Shown here: positions 16,953 to 25,417 of the stretch, piece by piece
How the letters are laid out: every line of letters starts with the position of its first letter
How positions within the stretch are numbered: the stretch's first letter is position 1
NCBI RefSeq assembly: GCF_900102105.1
Contig: NZ_FNBB01000015.1
Location: 46,161 to 110,160, forward strand
DNA from: Agrobacterium pusense
GTDB lineage: Bacteria > Pseudomonadota > Alphaproteobacteria > Rhizobiales > Rhizobiaceae
Length of the DNA stretch: 64,000 bases
Reading direction: 5' to 3'
The notes under the pieces: generated by a model
The model's database searches: none
What the model was told of the DNA's origin: nothing
The model's input: only the letters and a program-made list of their open reading frames with translations
Position numbers and translations under genes: made by a program

Positions 16953-18125
16953 ATGGACTCGTTCGAAATGGATGACAGCCCGCCTTCTTCTGTGAGCAAC
17001 CCGACAGCCAGAGCGTCGCGGCGGACGGTCTGGCCCGCTATGACGTCACTGCTTCTGGCGGCCAGTTTTGCCTCGACTTCCGCCGAGAATGATCCACGCC
17101 GGAGAAGCGAAAGCCGCGAGCTTAGCGATCGGCCCATTGGTTTTGCCCTCAACCATTCGGAAGAGCGCGCCGCGCCGGCAACACCTGTGGCGGTATCGCT
17201 TCTTGGTGTGACGCCCGAACATCTATTGCCGCCAGCCATTGATCTCGCCAATTTCAACGAACGTTATTGGGGGCGGGCCGAAATCAACGCCGCCACCGAA
17301 AATCTTGCCTTCGTCGTAAAAGCAACGACCCGATCACGGCTTGCCGGTCCTGAACTATCGGAACAATTGGCGCGCGACACGAGAACATTGCGGGACCACT
17401 CCGTGTTCTCACCGATCAGCGTCTTCTCGTTTGAGCCGGGTCGAGGGGAACGGGCCGGCGATCCAGCTGTCGACGCCGGCAACGCCGCGGATCAAACATC
17501 GACGCAAGCTCGTCCCGACCTGCTTTCCGGCGTGCCTGAAGAATACGCAACACTCGCGGTGCAGATTGCGGCGGAGGAGAAGGTCGATCCGAACTGGGTA
17601 CTGTCGATCATGCGCGCTGAAAACGCGCGTTTCGATCCGGACCTGGTCAGTTCGGCTGGTGCCGTCGGCCTGATGCAGGTGATGCCAAAGATCGGTGAGG
17701 CTTTCGGCGCCGATGACCTTACTGACCCCGAACAGAATATTCGTGCAGGAACGCGTTTCCTGCGTGTGCTCATCGTCAAGTATCGCAACCCGGTGCTGAT
17801 CGCCTCCGCGTATAATGCCGGAGAACCACGTGTCGATGCGCATCAATCCTTGCCGCTCATCCGCGAAACCGCGGACTATGTGACGCGCGTCGTCGGCTAC
17901 TACACCGGCAAGCCGGCAACCAGCCTGCCTTACACACCCAGGCCGACGGCCAGCCCTGAATCCAGTCAGCACCGCCGCGCAGGGCTGGTCGACCGGGCAA
18001 GGTCCCCGATGCTTGTCTTCTCGGCCACAAAGCCGCTTGTCTCGGACGACAGCCCGCAACAGCCAATGAAAGCGATCCAACGCGGCGGCCCGGTCAAAAT
18101 CGTCAAGGAAGAGGTAGTTCAATGA
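16953..18125 (+). CDS. virB1: VirB1-like lytic transglycosylase of the type IV secretion system
   Basis: 390 residues. The C-terminal SLT domain (about 190-310) has the catalytic Glu in IMRAENARFD (about residue 222), followed by GAVGLMQVMPKIG and the substrate-groove motif SAYNAGEPRV. The enzyme cleaves peptidoglycan locally to let the secretion channel through. A signal-like hydrophobic stretch (MTSLLLAASFAS) begins at residue 30, so ATG 17040 is a real alternative start. The first ATG lacks a ribosome-binding site and abuts operator 3. The linker 45-185 is not conserved. It is first gene of the virB1-D4 operon and overlaps virB2 (ATGA). Confidence 0.85.
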   Translation: MDSFEMDDSPPSSVSNPTARASRRTVWPAMTSLLLAASFASTSAENDPRRRSESRELSDRPIGFALNHSEERAAPATPVAVSLLGVTPEHLLPPAIDLANFNERYWGRAEINAATENLAFVVKATTRSRLAGPELSEQLARDTRTLRDHSVFSPISVFSFEPGRGERAGDPAVDAGNAADQTSTQARPDLLSGVPEEYATLAVQIAAEEKVDPNWVLSIMRAENARFDPDLVSSAGAVGLMQVMPKIGEAFGADDLTDPEQNIRAGTRFLRVLIVKYRNPVLIASAYNAGEPRVDAHQSLPLIRETADYVTRVVGYYTGKPATSLPYTPRPTASPESSQHRRAGLVDRARSPMLVFSATKPLVSDDSPQQPMKAIQRGGPVKIVKEEVVQ

Positions 18126-18475
18126 GCATAATGATCACGGCAATCCTTGTTGGCAGCGTCACCTGCCGCTCCCCGTTTAACCGTAAGTGGGCCGGCCATG
18201 TCGCTATGGTATTGCTTGCGGCCTCGATCCTGTTCGTCAGTCAATATGAGCCGGCCGCCGCGCAAAGCCTTGATGCGCTGGAGAATGCTGCCGATAGACT
18301 GGTGCAATTCTTTACCGGCCCCTTCGGCCGTTCGGTGGGCGCGATCGCGTTCATCGGCATGTTCCTGGCTGCCGCTTTTGGTTTCTGGTCATGGGGAGCG
18401 CTCCTGCGGGTCGGCGGAAGCCTCGCGGGCATGTTTGCTGCCGCTGAGCTTGTCGACTTCCTCGCTGGGTCGTGA
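18122..18475 (+). CDS. virB2: VirB2-like major pilin
   Basis: 117 residues of the TrbC/VirB2 family. A long N-terminal signal region ends near AAAQS (about residue 43), leaving a mature pilin of about 70 residues with two hydrophobic helices (SVGAIAFIGMFLAAAFGFW and LAGMFAAAELVDFL) separated by a short loop. It should polymerise into the conjugative pilus. Position after virB1 and before virB3 supports the call. It overlaps both neighbours (ATGA and GTGA). Confidence 0.85.
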   Translation: MSIMITAILVGSVTCRSPFNRKWAGHVAMVLLAASILFVSQYEPAAAQSLDALENAADRLVQFFTGPFGRSVGAIAFIGMFLAAAFGFWSWGALLRVGGSLAGMFAAAELVDFLAGS

Positions 18476-18804
18476 TCATGACGAACTCTGCCAACAAAGC
18501 CGCAGGCGGGGACGACTACATCGAATCTTATCCTGTCATCCTTGCCCTCACGCGTCCGCCGACAGTGATGGGGATCCCTTACACCTATTTCCTCGCTGAA
18601 TGCTTCATCTCGCTCATGGTGTTCATGGTGCTGGGTTCCATTCTGTGGTTTCCCGTCTCCTTCGTCACCCTGCACGGCATTCTCTACGTGCTGACGGTCA
18701 AACTCGACCTCTGGTTTTTTGACATTCTCGGGCGCCGCAGCATGTGCGGCGTCAATCCCCTCGGCCGCAGGCTGGGCGGGGGCATCCGGACCTACGGAGC
18801 TTGA
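18472..18804 (+). CDS. virB3: VirB3-like inner-membrane protein
   Basis: 110 residues with the VirB3 signature: a short cytoplasmic N-terminus (YPVILALTRPPTVMGIPYTYF) followed by two adjacent membrane segments (about 42-63 and 65-80) and a basic tail (GRRSMCGVNPLGRRLGG). It is a small inner-membrane component acting with VirB4. Start is GTG 18472, overlapping the virB2 stop, or ATG 18478. Confidence 0.85.
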   Translation: MIMTNSANKAAGGDDYIESYPVILALTRPPTVMGIPYTYFLAECFISLMVFMVLGSILWFPVSFVTLHGILYVLTVKLDLWFFDILGRRSMCGVNPLGRRLGGGIRTYGA

Positions 18805-18807
18805 CCG

Positions 18808-21327
18808 ATGGGCACCACGGCACGATCGCTGAAGGGAAGCTTGTCGAAGGGCTGGCAGATCTTTGCCGATCGCGGCATCTCGACCCATGTTCCTTTCTAT
18901 GTCCCGATTGAAAACGGCATTATCCGGCTGAAGAACGATTGCCTCGTATCAACCTTGCGTCTCACCGGCTTCTCGTTCGAAACAGCCGATATCGAAACGA
19001 TCAATATCCTGCAGCGGCAGCGCAACGCCGCATTCCGCGCCATATCCTCGATCGGCAGTTTCGCGCTCTACACCCATGTTGTCAGGCGCAAGGTCACACC
19101 GTCCTTGCCGGCGACGTTCACCGACCCCTTCATTCAGCGTCTGGATGATGTCTATCAAGCAAGCATCTCGAGGAACGAGATGTTCGTCAACGACACCTAC
19201 ATTTCACTCGTTGTGCGGCCGCTATTCAAACGAGGCTCAGCACTGTCCCGCATCATGGGCATCGGAGGCGATGTCGTGCGGAAAGAGCTGCTTCGATCGA
19301 TTCGAGACAAACTGGTCGAGGCGACAAAAGCACTGGAGAAGTCACTCGCGGCCTACGGTCCCAAAGTCCTGCGTGACGTGCAGCGTGTCCAGGTTGACCT
19401 TGGAAACGGCAAGACGATCTATCGCGACTTTTTTGAAAATATGGAGCTCGATGAGGGTACACCCAAAGCCTGGTTTTCGGAGCAATGCGAATTTTTCTAC
19501 ACGCTGCTGAACGGCGCTCGTGTGCGGCCTATCCGGCTCGGCAACCTGCCCGTCGATGCGATGCTGCCAGCGCGTCGCACGTCGATCGGCAACCGCACGA
19601 TCCACCTTCAGGGGGAGACCTCGGGCGATGACCGCTACGCCGCAATGGTGTCCTTGAAGGAATATCCGCCCGAGACCGGCGCCGGCATGCTCGACTACAT
19701 TCTCAAACTCCCATTCGAGATGGTGCTCACGCAGTCGATGTCCTTCATTGACGACATCGCAGCAAGAAGCCGGATCGAGCGCCTCGATCGGCAGCTGTCA
19801 AAAGCCGACGAGGGCGGCTCCAGCGTTCAGGCCAGTCTCGATATTGCGCGGGACGAGTTGGCGCGCAAACGGGTGGCCTTCGCGGAGCATCATCTGACCG
19901 TCATGCCGATTGCGACATCGCCGGCCCAGCTTGACGATGCCGTTGCCCTGATCGGCAACGAACTTGGTGCGTTGGGCGCTTCCTATGTCCGCGAGGACCT
20001 GAACGCAGAGCCCGCCTATTGGGCGCAGCTCCCCGGAAATCAGGCCTATATCGCCCGGCGCGCGGTGATCTCGACGCTCAACTGCGCGGGCCTGAGCAGT
20101 TTCCACGCCTATCCCTACGGCAAGCCGGACGGCAATCACTGGGGTCCGGCGATCACCATATTCGAGACGACGTCGGGCACGCCGTTCTTCTTCAATTTCC
20201 ATCAGGGGGATGTTGGACATACGACGGTATTCGGACCGACGGGTTCCGGCAAAACCGTGATCATGGCTTTTCTAATCCTCCAGGCCTACCGGGTCAGCCC
20301 GCGTCTGAAGACGATCGTGTTCGACAAGGACCGCGGTCTCGACATCATGGTTCGCGCGGCGGGTGGAACCTACCTGACGCTCGAACCCGGCGAGCCGTCA
20401 GGTTGGAACCCTTTGCTTCTCGATGATACCAAGGAAAACCGCGTTTTCCTCTATCAGCTCTTAAGCTTCATGCTGAAGCCGTCGAAGGAAGGCGAGAGCC
20501 TGACGCCGCAGGAGGAGACCATCATCCGCACGGCGATCAAGTCCGTCCTTAAGACCAAGGATCGGTCCTATCGCCGCCTGTCGTCGCTTCGCGCCCTGCT
20601 CGCCGGAACCGAACGAACCGAGGGAAGCCTGATCGCACGGCTCGATAAATGGGTCGATCATGGCCCCTATGCCTGGCTCTTCGATAACCCCGACGACAAT
20701 CTCGATATCTCGCGGCCGATGATCGGCTTCGACATGACGTCGATCCTCGACGATCCACCGGTTCGCACGGCAGCACTTCTCTACATGTTCCATCGGCTGG
20801 ACGAAGTCTACGACGGCAAGGCGCCGATCATCAACCTGATGGACGAAGCCTGGAAGCTGCTCGACGACGACGAGTTCAAGCGCACGATGAAGGACTACTT
20901 CAAGACCATCCGAAAGCGGAATGGTCTGGTGATCTTCGGGACGCAGTCCGCTGATGACGTGGTGCAGTCGAGCGTCAGCCGGACGATCATCGAACAGACC
21001 TCGACCAATATTTTCTTTGCTAATCCCAAGGCGGACGAAAATTCCTACATGGAGCACTTCGGCCTTTCCAGGGCCGAGTTCGACTGGGTCAAGAATGGCG
21101 ACCCGGCCTCGCGCTTCATGCTGATCAAGCACGCGAAGAGCAGCGTGATCGCGCGTGTCGACATGTCCCACATGCCAGAGTTCATCAAGGTCCTTTCCGG
21201 CCGAGAAGAAACCGTCCGCGAGGTTGAGATGCTTCGCGAGGAATACGGCGACGATCCCAAGAACTGGCTTTCGAAATTCTGCGACTGGGAGGGGGATGCG
21301 TCCGATGACCAACGCAAGGCTTCCTGA
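18808..21327 (+). CDS. virB4: VirB4-like conjugation ATPase
   Basis: 839 residues, usual for VirB4/TrbE/CagE ATPases. Walker A is FGPTGSGKT (about 472-480) and Walker B is IINLMDEAW (about 672-680), followed by the conserved FGTQSADDVVQS sensor region. The N-terminal domain (1-440) carries the CagE/VirB4 fold. It powers pilus assembly and substrate transfer at the inner membrane. Only three bases separate it from virB3, and its end overlaps the next gene by 23 bases. Confidence 0.95.
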   Translation: MGTTARSLKGSLSKGWQIFADRGISTHVPFYVPIENGIIRLKNDCLVSTLRLTGFSFETADIETINILQRQRNAAFRAISSIGSFALYTHVVRRKVTPSLPATFTDPFIQRLDDVYQASISRNEMFVNDTYISLVVRPLFKRGSALSRIMGIGGDVVRKELLRSIRDKLVEATKALEKSLAAYGPKVLRDVQRVQVDLGNGKTIYRDFFENMELDEGTPKAWFSEQCEFFYTLLNGARVRPIRLGNLPVDAMLPARRTSIGNRTIHLQGETSGDDRYAAMVSLKEYPPETGAGMLDYILKLPFEMVLTQSMSFIDDIAARSRIERLDRQLSKADEGGSSVQASLDIARDELARKRVAFAEHHLTVMPIATSPAQLDDAVALIGNELGALGASYVREDLNAEPAYWAQLPGNQAYIARRAVISTLNCAGLSSFHAYPYGKPDGNHWGPAITIFETTSGTPFFFNFHQGDVGHTTVFGPTGSGKTVIMAFLILQAYRVSPRLKTIVFDKDRGLDIMVRAAGGTYLTLEPGEPSGWNPLLLDDTKENRVFLYQLLSFMLKPSKEGESLTPQEETIIRTAIKSVLKTKDRSYRRLSSLRALLAGTERTEGSLIARLDKWVDHGPYAWLFDNPDDNLDISRPMIGFDMTSILDDPPVRTAALLYMFHRLDEVYDGKAPIINLMDEAWKLLDDDEFKRTMKDYFKTIRKRNGLVIFGTQSADDVVQSSVSRTIIEQTSTNIFFANPKADENSYMEHFGLSRAEFDWVKNGDPASRFMLIKHAKSSVIARVDMSHMPEFIKVLSGREETVREVEMLREEYGDDPKNWLSKFCDWEGDASDDQRKAS

Positions 21328-22477
21328 ACTGGCAACCGTCAGTGCCGTGGTACTGGCCAGCGTGTTCGGACCAGTCGCGGTGCTAGCGCAGGTACCGGTG
21401 AAAGACGGCGCCCGCCGCGATATCCAGCAGGAGACCGAGAACTGGTACAAGACCTATCAGTCAGATACGCGAAGCGTGAAGGGTGCGTCGGGCGGAACGA
21501 CGGACAGCGTTGCGCCCGGGCAGGGCTCTGGTGCGCCAACCGATTGCTCGGCCGAGGGTATCGGCGGTGAAGCCGCGCCGGCCGGCCCGTCGAAGCGCAC
21601 CTATAGCCAGCAGGAAGTCGCCCGATTGGTCGCCGACGAGGCGATCCGCCAGGGGGTCGACCCGAACTTTGCGCTGGCGATTGCCGAACAGGAGTCACGT
21701 TTTCGCCAATCGGCGCGCTCACCGGTCGGTGCGACCGGCGTCATGCAACTGATGCCGGGGACCGCGGCCGGCCTTGGTGTCAATCCTTACGACCTCCGCG
21801 ACAATATTCGTGGCGGTGTGAAATACATCAAGCAGCTGCAGGGCATGTTCGGCAATCGCTACGACCTGATCGCCGCCGGCTACAATGCCGGGCCCTATCG
21901 CCAGTCACTTCAAAACGGCCGGATTCCCGATATTCCCGAAACGCAGGATTACGTCAAAAAGGTTTCAACCTACTATAGCCGGAACAAGGCGGAGAACGGC
22001 GACAGACGTCCCCCAGGCGACGGCGTCGAGACGGAAACCGTCAGTGACGTCAGTGGATGCGGCGAGCAGCTGAAGAAGGCGATCGATCGCAATACTGAGG
22101 CGCAGGCCGAAAGGGGTTCCGTCTGGAACGAGCTTCTGGGGAAATCGCTCACGGCAAACCAGCAATATCTACAGCGCCTGCAGGCGGGGCTTCGGTCTTC
22201 TTCTGCGGCCTTACGCGGCGCAGGTGGTGGCAACACCAGGGAACACGATGGCTCACTTGTGATGGCCGAGGTCCGGTGCCCTTCGACCACCATCGATACC
22301 GGCAACGTTAGGTGCTTTGCCGTGCCATCCACCGCTACCACCGACCAGATCAGGCGCTGGCTTGAAGACCTCCAGGAGGAGGCTCGCGCCAGTGGCGATG
22401 TCGCCACCTTCTCGGTGGTGGAGGATCCGGCGCTTGGGCTGGTGACGGTCGTCGATGCCCGGCCGGTGGCAAATTGA
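21305..22477 (+). CDS. Second lytic transglycosylase of the T4SS operon, with VirB5-like N-terminus
   Basis: 390 residues; ATG 21305 lies inside the end of virB4. A signal peptide (residues 1-28) is followed by QVPVKDGARRDIQQETENW, strikingly like the mature start of the next protein (VirB5: QVPVKDADNIAVSREIEKL). Residues 100-215 are an SLT transglycosylase domain with the catalytic Glu in AIAEQESRFR (about 127), then GVMQLMPGTA and AAGYNAGPYR. The C-terminal 170 residues (ATTDQIRRWLEDLQEEARASG) are of unknown fold. The operon thus has two putative muramidases. The N-terminus may help the enzyme join the VirB5 pilus-tip assembly (inference). Confidence 0.8.
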   Translation: MTNARLPELATVSAVVLASVFGPVAVLAQVPVKDGARRDIQQETENWYKTYQSDTRSVKGASGGTTDSVAPGQGSGAPTDCSAEGIGGEAAPAGPSKRTYSQQEVARLVADEAIRQGVDPNFALAIAEQESRFRQSARSPVGATGVMQLMPGTAAGLGVNPYDLRDNIRGGVKYIKQLQGMFGNRYDLIAAGYNAGPYRQSLQNGRIPDIPETQDYVKKVSTYYSRNKAENGDRRPPGDGVETETVSDVSGCGEQLKKAIDRNTEAQAERGSVWNELLGKSLTANQQYLQRLQAGLRSSSAALRGAGGGNTREHDGSLVMAEVRCPSTTIDTGNVRCFAVPSTATTDQIRRWLEDLQEEARASGDVATFSVVEDPALGLVTVVDARPVAN

Positions 22478-22500
22478 ACAGGAAGAGAGAGGACAGGCAG

Positions 22501-23292
22501 ATGAAAAAATTCGTTATCGCCGCAGCGCTTGCCATCACCGCAACATCGGACGCGCTCGCGCAGGTTCCGGTCAAGGACGCAGACAATATCGCGGTCAGCA
22601 GGGAAATCGAAAAACTCTCGAAGCAGATCCAGGATGACACCTCGATCGTCAAGGATAACACGACGAAGACGCTTCAGGCGATAACCGGCGACCGATCGCA
22701 GGATGCCAGCCAATTCGCGAAACTAGCAACAGGCAACGGCTTCAGCATGGGACAGGCGCCGGACTTCAGCAGCATCCTGTCCGGAAACGAAGCGTTGTTC
22801 GGCGGCATCAGCGGTGAATTTCGGAACACTGCCGCCAAGCTGATCAACGGGCTCAATCTGGTGAAGATGGCGGTCGATACCGTCAAGGGAGGGGAGCTGT
22901 CGGGCGCCAACCAGGCCTACTCGCAGGGCATCAACGCGCTAACGACATTGACTGCCCTTACCGACGCTATGAACAGCGCCACGAAGGAGCGCCAGAACGC
23001 CTTCATGCAGGCGACGGAACAGATCGGCACGGCGCAGGATTTGAAGGGCGCGCTCGAACAGAATACCCAGATGGTGCTGCAGGGCAACCAGACCGCAAAC
23101 GAAGCCGTCGGCTCCCTCAACAACCAGGTGATGTTGCTGAATCAGCAGTACAAGGCGGCACTCGCGACCTCGTCTCAAAACCTTAAGACCTTCGCGACGC
23201 TTCCGGACAGCGTGATGCGCGATGGCGGTAGTGGCGCTGACGGGGCATCTGTCCGCGACCAGCTCAAGGCATTCGAGGAGCAGACCCAGTGA
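22501..23292 (+). CDS. virB5: VirB5-like minor pilin / pilus-tip protein
   Basis: 263 residues with a signal peptide (MKKFVIAAALAITATSDALA) and a long, mostly helical mature part (SKQIQDDTSIVKDNTTKTL; LKGALEQNTQMVLQGNQTANEAV), as in the helical-bundle VirB5/TraC family. It is exported to the periplasm and placed at the pilus tip for host contact. Start ATG 22501 is preferred over an in-frame codon nine residues earlier because it begins the signal peptide and AGAGGACAGGCAG precedes it. Its order between virB4 and virB6 agrees. Confidence 0.8.
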   Translation: MKKFVIAAALAITATSDALAQVPVKDADNIAVSREIEKLSKQIQDDTSIVKDNTTKTLQAITGDRSQDASQFAKLATGNGFSMGQAPDFSSILSGNEALFGGISGEFRNTAAKLINGLNLVKMAVDTVKGGELSGANQAYSQGINALTTLTALTDAMNSATKERQNAFMQATEQIGTAQDLKGALEQNTQMVLQGNQTANEAVGSLNNQVMLLNQQYKAALATSSQNLKTFATLPDSVMRDGGSGADGASVRDQLKAFEEQTQ

Positions 23293-23495
23293 GGTTCGTC
23301 CCGTTGCTGATACTGGCCACCGCGACCTTGTCCGGATGCGGCGGCAAGTCTGAACAGCTGGCAAAATGTTCGGCTGACGAGAACCCCGTGCCAGCCCTCG
23401 GCTACGCGGAACAGCAGAAAGCGGCGCCGCCGCAACAGGCGCTTGCGCGGATCGTCAGCAACGATTGCGGTCCGATGCGGCCCGTTAATTCCTAA
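23289..23495 (+). CDS. Small T4SS lipoprotein (entry-exclusion or VirB7-like)
   Basis: 68 residues beginning at GTG 23289, which overlaps the virB5 stop (GTGA). The signal LLILATATLSGC ends in a good lipobox (LSGC, Cys17), and a glycine/lysine linker follows. Two further cysteines (LAKCSADEN and SNDCGPM) could form a disulphide. Small lipoproteins at this position, between virB5 and virB6, are known as entry-exclusion (Eex/TrbK-like) proteins in related systems; since no clear virB7 follows virB6, it could also serve as VirB7. Confidence 0.7.
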   Translation: MRFVPLLILATATLSGCGGKSEQLAKCSADENPVPALGYAEQQKAAPPQQALARIVSNDCGPMRPVNS

Positions 23496-23503
23496 GAGGG
23501 GGG

Positions 23504-24580
23504 ATGATGGATCCGGTCAGTTACGCGATCAACTTCTACGGCGACGCACTCCGGTATTTCGACAGGATCAACGAGGCCTCGCTGGAGAGAGCGTGGGGTC
23601 TGTTCGCCGAGAATGGCGATCTCGTCTCTTCCATTCTGGCCTTGTTCCTCATCCTCTATTTTCTCTGGGGCGCACTTGGCTTGTCGAGTGTTTCAGTTCA
23701 GGACATGGCGATCACTGCCTCAAAGCTCGCGCTTGCCTATGCGCTAGTCATGTCCTGGGCCACCTTCTACGACAATATCGGTCAGTTCGTTTTGACGTCG
23801 CCTCAGGATCTGGGTGCTGCCATTTCCTCCGCGATGGGCGGGCAGTCCGCCGGCTCCGATCTTGCCGCGCAGGTCGCCAGCATGTCGCGCAAGGTCTACG
23901 ACTTCGCCATGCAGCTCTTCAATTCCTACGAATCCGGATGGCTGCCGAACGTCACCGGTGCGGTTGTCGTCTTCATCGTTCTGGTCTTCGGTCTCTTGCC
24001 GATGCTGCTGATCCTGACTGGCGTGACGCTGTTTGCCAAAATGATCACCGCTGTCATGCTGGCGATCGGCCCGATCGCCATCCTCTCCTATTTCTTCCGG
24101 ATCACGCGGTTCGTCTTCGACGCCTGGGTGAGGGGCATCGCCTATGGCATGTTCATGCTGCTTTTCACCTATGTCATGGCCGGACTGTCCTTCGGGTTTC
24201 TGGTTGGCATGATGGACACGATAAACGGCGACATGGCGACGAGGGAAAACGCGCTAGCGATCGTGCTCGCCATGGTGCTCTATCTGGCGCTGATCTCCTA
24301 TTTCATTTTCCAGGTTCCGGAATTCGCGCGAACATTCGCCTACGGCACAATGACTGCAGTCACTCCCGGCGGAGGCGGCGCCAGTGCGCTATACGGCGCT
24401 GCCCGCGAAAGATTAGGTTCCAGCACCTCGCGAGGCGGGCAGGCCGGAGCGGTGGCCCTTGCCATGCTGGCGGGTCCAAAAGGCGCGTTGACGGCGGTTT
24501 CGCTTTCGGGCCGCGGGGCAATGACGGGCGCTGGCGCGCTCGGCCGGATGCTGACAATGCGCCGGCGAAACGGCGAGTGA
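23504..24580 (+). CDS. virB6: VirB6-like polytopic inner-membrane channel protein
   Basis: 358 residues of the TrbL/VirB6 family, with about six membrane segments (for example LVSSILALFLILYFLWGALG, then VVVFIVLVFGLLPMLLILTGV and YGMFMLLFTYVMAGLSFGF) and a glycine-rich cytoplasmic tail (TPGGGGASALYGAARERLG). It forms part of the inner-membrane translocation pore. Tandem ATG codons at 23504/23507 follow AAGAGGGGGG. Its length and position match VirB6 proteins. Confidence 0.9.
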   Translation: MMDPVSYAINFYGDALRYFDRINEASLERAWGLFAENGDLVSSILALFLILYFLWGALGLSSVSVQDMAITASKLALAYALVMSWATFYDNIGQFVLTSPQDLGAAISSAMGGQSAGSDLAAQVASMSRKVYDFAMQLFNSYESGWLPNVTGAVVVFIVLVFGLLPMLLILTGVTLFAKMITAVMLAIGPIAILSYFFRITRFVFDAWVRGIAYGMFMLLFTYVMAGLSFGFLVGMMDTINGDMATRENALAIVLAMVLYLALISYFIFQVPEFARTFAYGTMTAVTPGGGGASALYGAARERLGSSTSRGGQAGAVALAMLAGPKGALTAVSLSGRGAMTGAGALGRMLTMRRRNGE

Positions 24581-24581
24581 G

Positions 24582-24774
24582 GTGAGACACCCTCTGGTCA
24601 TTCAGGTTTTTCATGCGGACAGCGCATCCGTTCTTCAAGCGGGCCGCAACATTAACGACGATCATGATTTTGGGGACAGAACTTGACATTGTTCAGAAGA
24701 CAATTGCGATCAGAGCCGGTCGACCAGATGGCCGGTCCGGAGGATCTCTACGATCAGCACCTTTCATGGGGTGA
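24582..24774 (+). other. virB6-virB8 junction with two tiny ORFs (possible virB7 remnant)
   Basis: Canonical systems encode the lipoprotein VirB7 here. Two overlapping small frames exist: GTG 24582 to 24686 (34 codons), whose stop overlaps the virB8 start (TTGA), and ATG 24613 to 24774 (53 codons, beginning MRTAHPFFKRAATLTTIM with a basic-hydrophobic, signal-like start). Neither has a lipobox cysteine. I cannot say whether either is translated. Confidence 0.3.
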
Positions 24775-25417
24775 GAAGAACCGCTCTCTCCGCACCTTGA
24801 TCGGTTTCATCCTTCTGCTGTTTGCCTTGGCCGGCTGGACTGTTGCTGGCGTTCTGTCGTTCTCAGTGGCGCAGCTCTTTCCGCTGGTGCGCACCGAGGT
24901 TGTACCTCTGATCGTTGACCGGAACACCGGCTATATGGAAACGGTGACCACACTCGATAAAGACCGTGCGACGGTCTCGGAAAACCAGGCCGTCCGCGCC
25001 GCCTTCGCCGGCAATTACGTCATCCGACGTGAAACCTACGATCCCCGTTATCTTTCCGACAATTTCGACATGATTGCGCTGTGGTCGGAACCGGGCTCGC
25101 AGGCCTTCAAGGACTACGAGGATTGGATGAACCCCTCCAATCCCCGAGGCCCCGTCAAGTTGCTTGGTGCGACCGGCGAAATCCGGCCGGAGATCCTCTC
25201 GGTCAATCCGCTCAATCCATCGACCATGTCTATTCGTTTCGAGACACGTGAACGGCGTCGCGGTGGTGACGTCGTTACGCGTTGGTCGGCGACCATACGC
25301 TACCGGCAGATCAACCTGCCCGCCAGCAACCGCGTCCGCCTCTACAATCCACTCGGTTTTGTCGTGACCGAATATGCGAAAGTCCCCGAGACCATGCCCT
25401 CAGGGATTACGCCATGA
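24683..25417 (+). CDS. virB8: VirB8-like assembly factor
   Basis: 244 residues, one N-terminal membrane anchor (about 39-61: LIGFILLLFALAGWTVAGVL) and a periplasmic NTF2-like VirB8 domain (VDRNTGYMETVT; NYVIRRETYDPRYLSDNF; LGFVVTEYAKVPE). It nucleates the inner-membrane complex and contacts VirB9/VirB10. The start is TTG 24683, an unusual initiator set by the position of the anchor and by GGGGACAGAAC upstream. Its stop overlaps virB9 (ATGA). Confidence 0.9.
   Translation: MTLFRRQLRSEPVDQMAGPEDLYDQHLSWGEKNRSLRTLIGFILLLFALAGWTVAGVLSFSVAQLFPLVRTEVVPLIVDRNTGYMETVTTLDKDRATVSENQAVRAAFAGNYVIRRETYDPRYLSDNFDMIALWSEPGSQAFKDYEDWMNPSNPRGPVKLLGATGEIRPEILSVNPLNPSTMSIRFETRERRRGGDVVTRWSATIRYRQINLPASNRVRLYNPLGFVVTEYAKVPETMPSGITP

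Noticed and set aside
18241..18888. 215-codon antisense frame across virB2-virB3
   Set aside because: Shadow of three well-supported overlapping genes.
20461..21450. 329-codon open frame antisense to virB4
   Set aside because: Shadow frame of GC-rich coding DNA; no protein motif and no ribosome-binding site.
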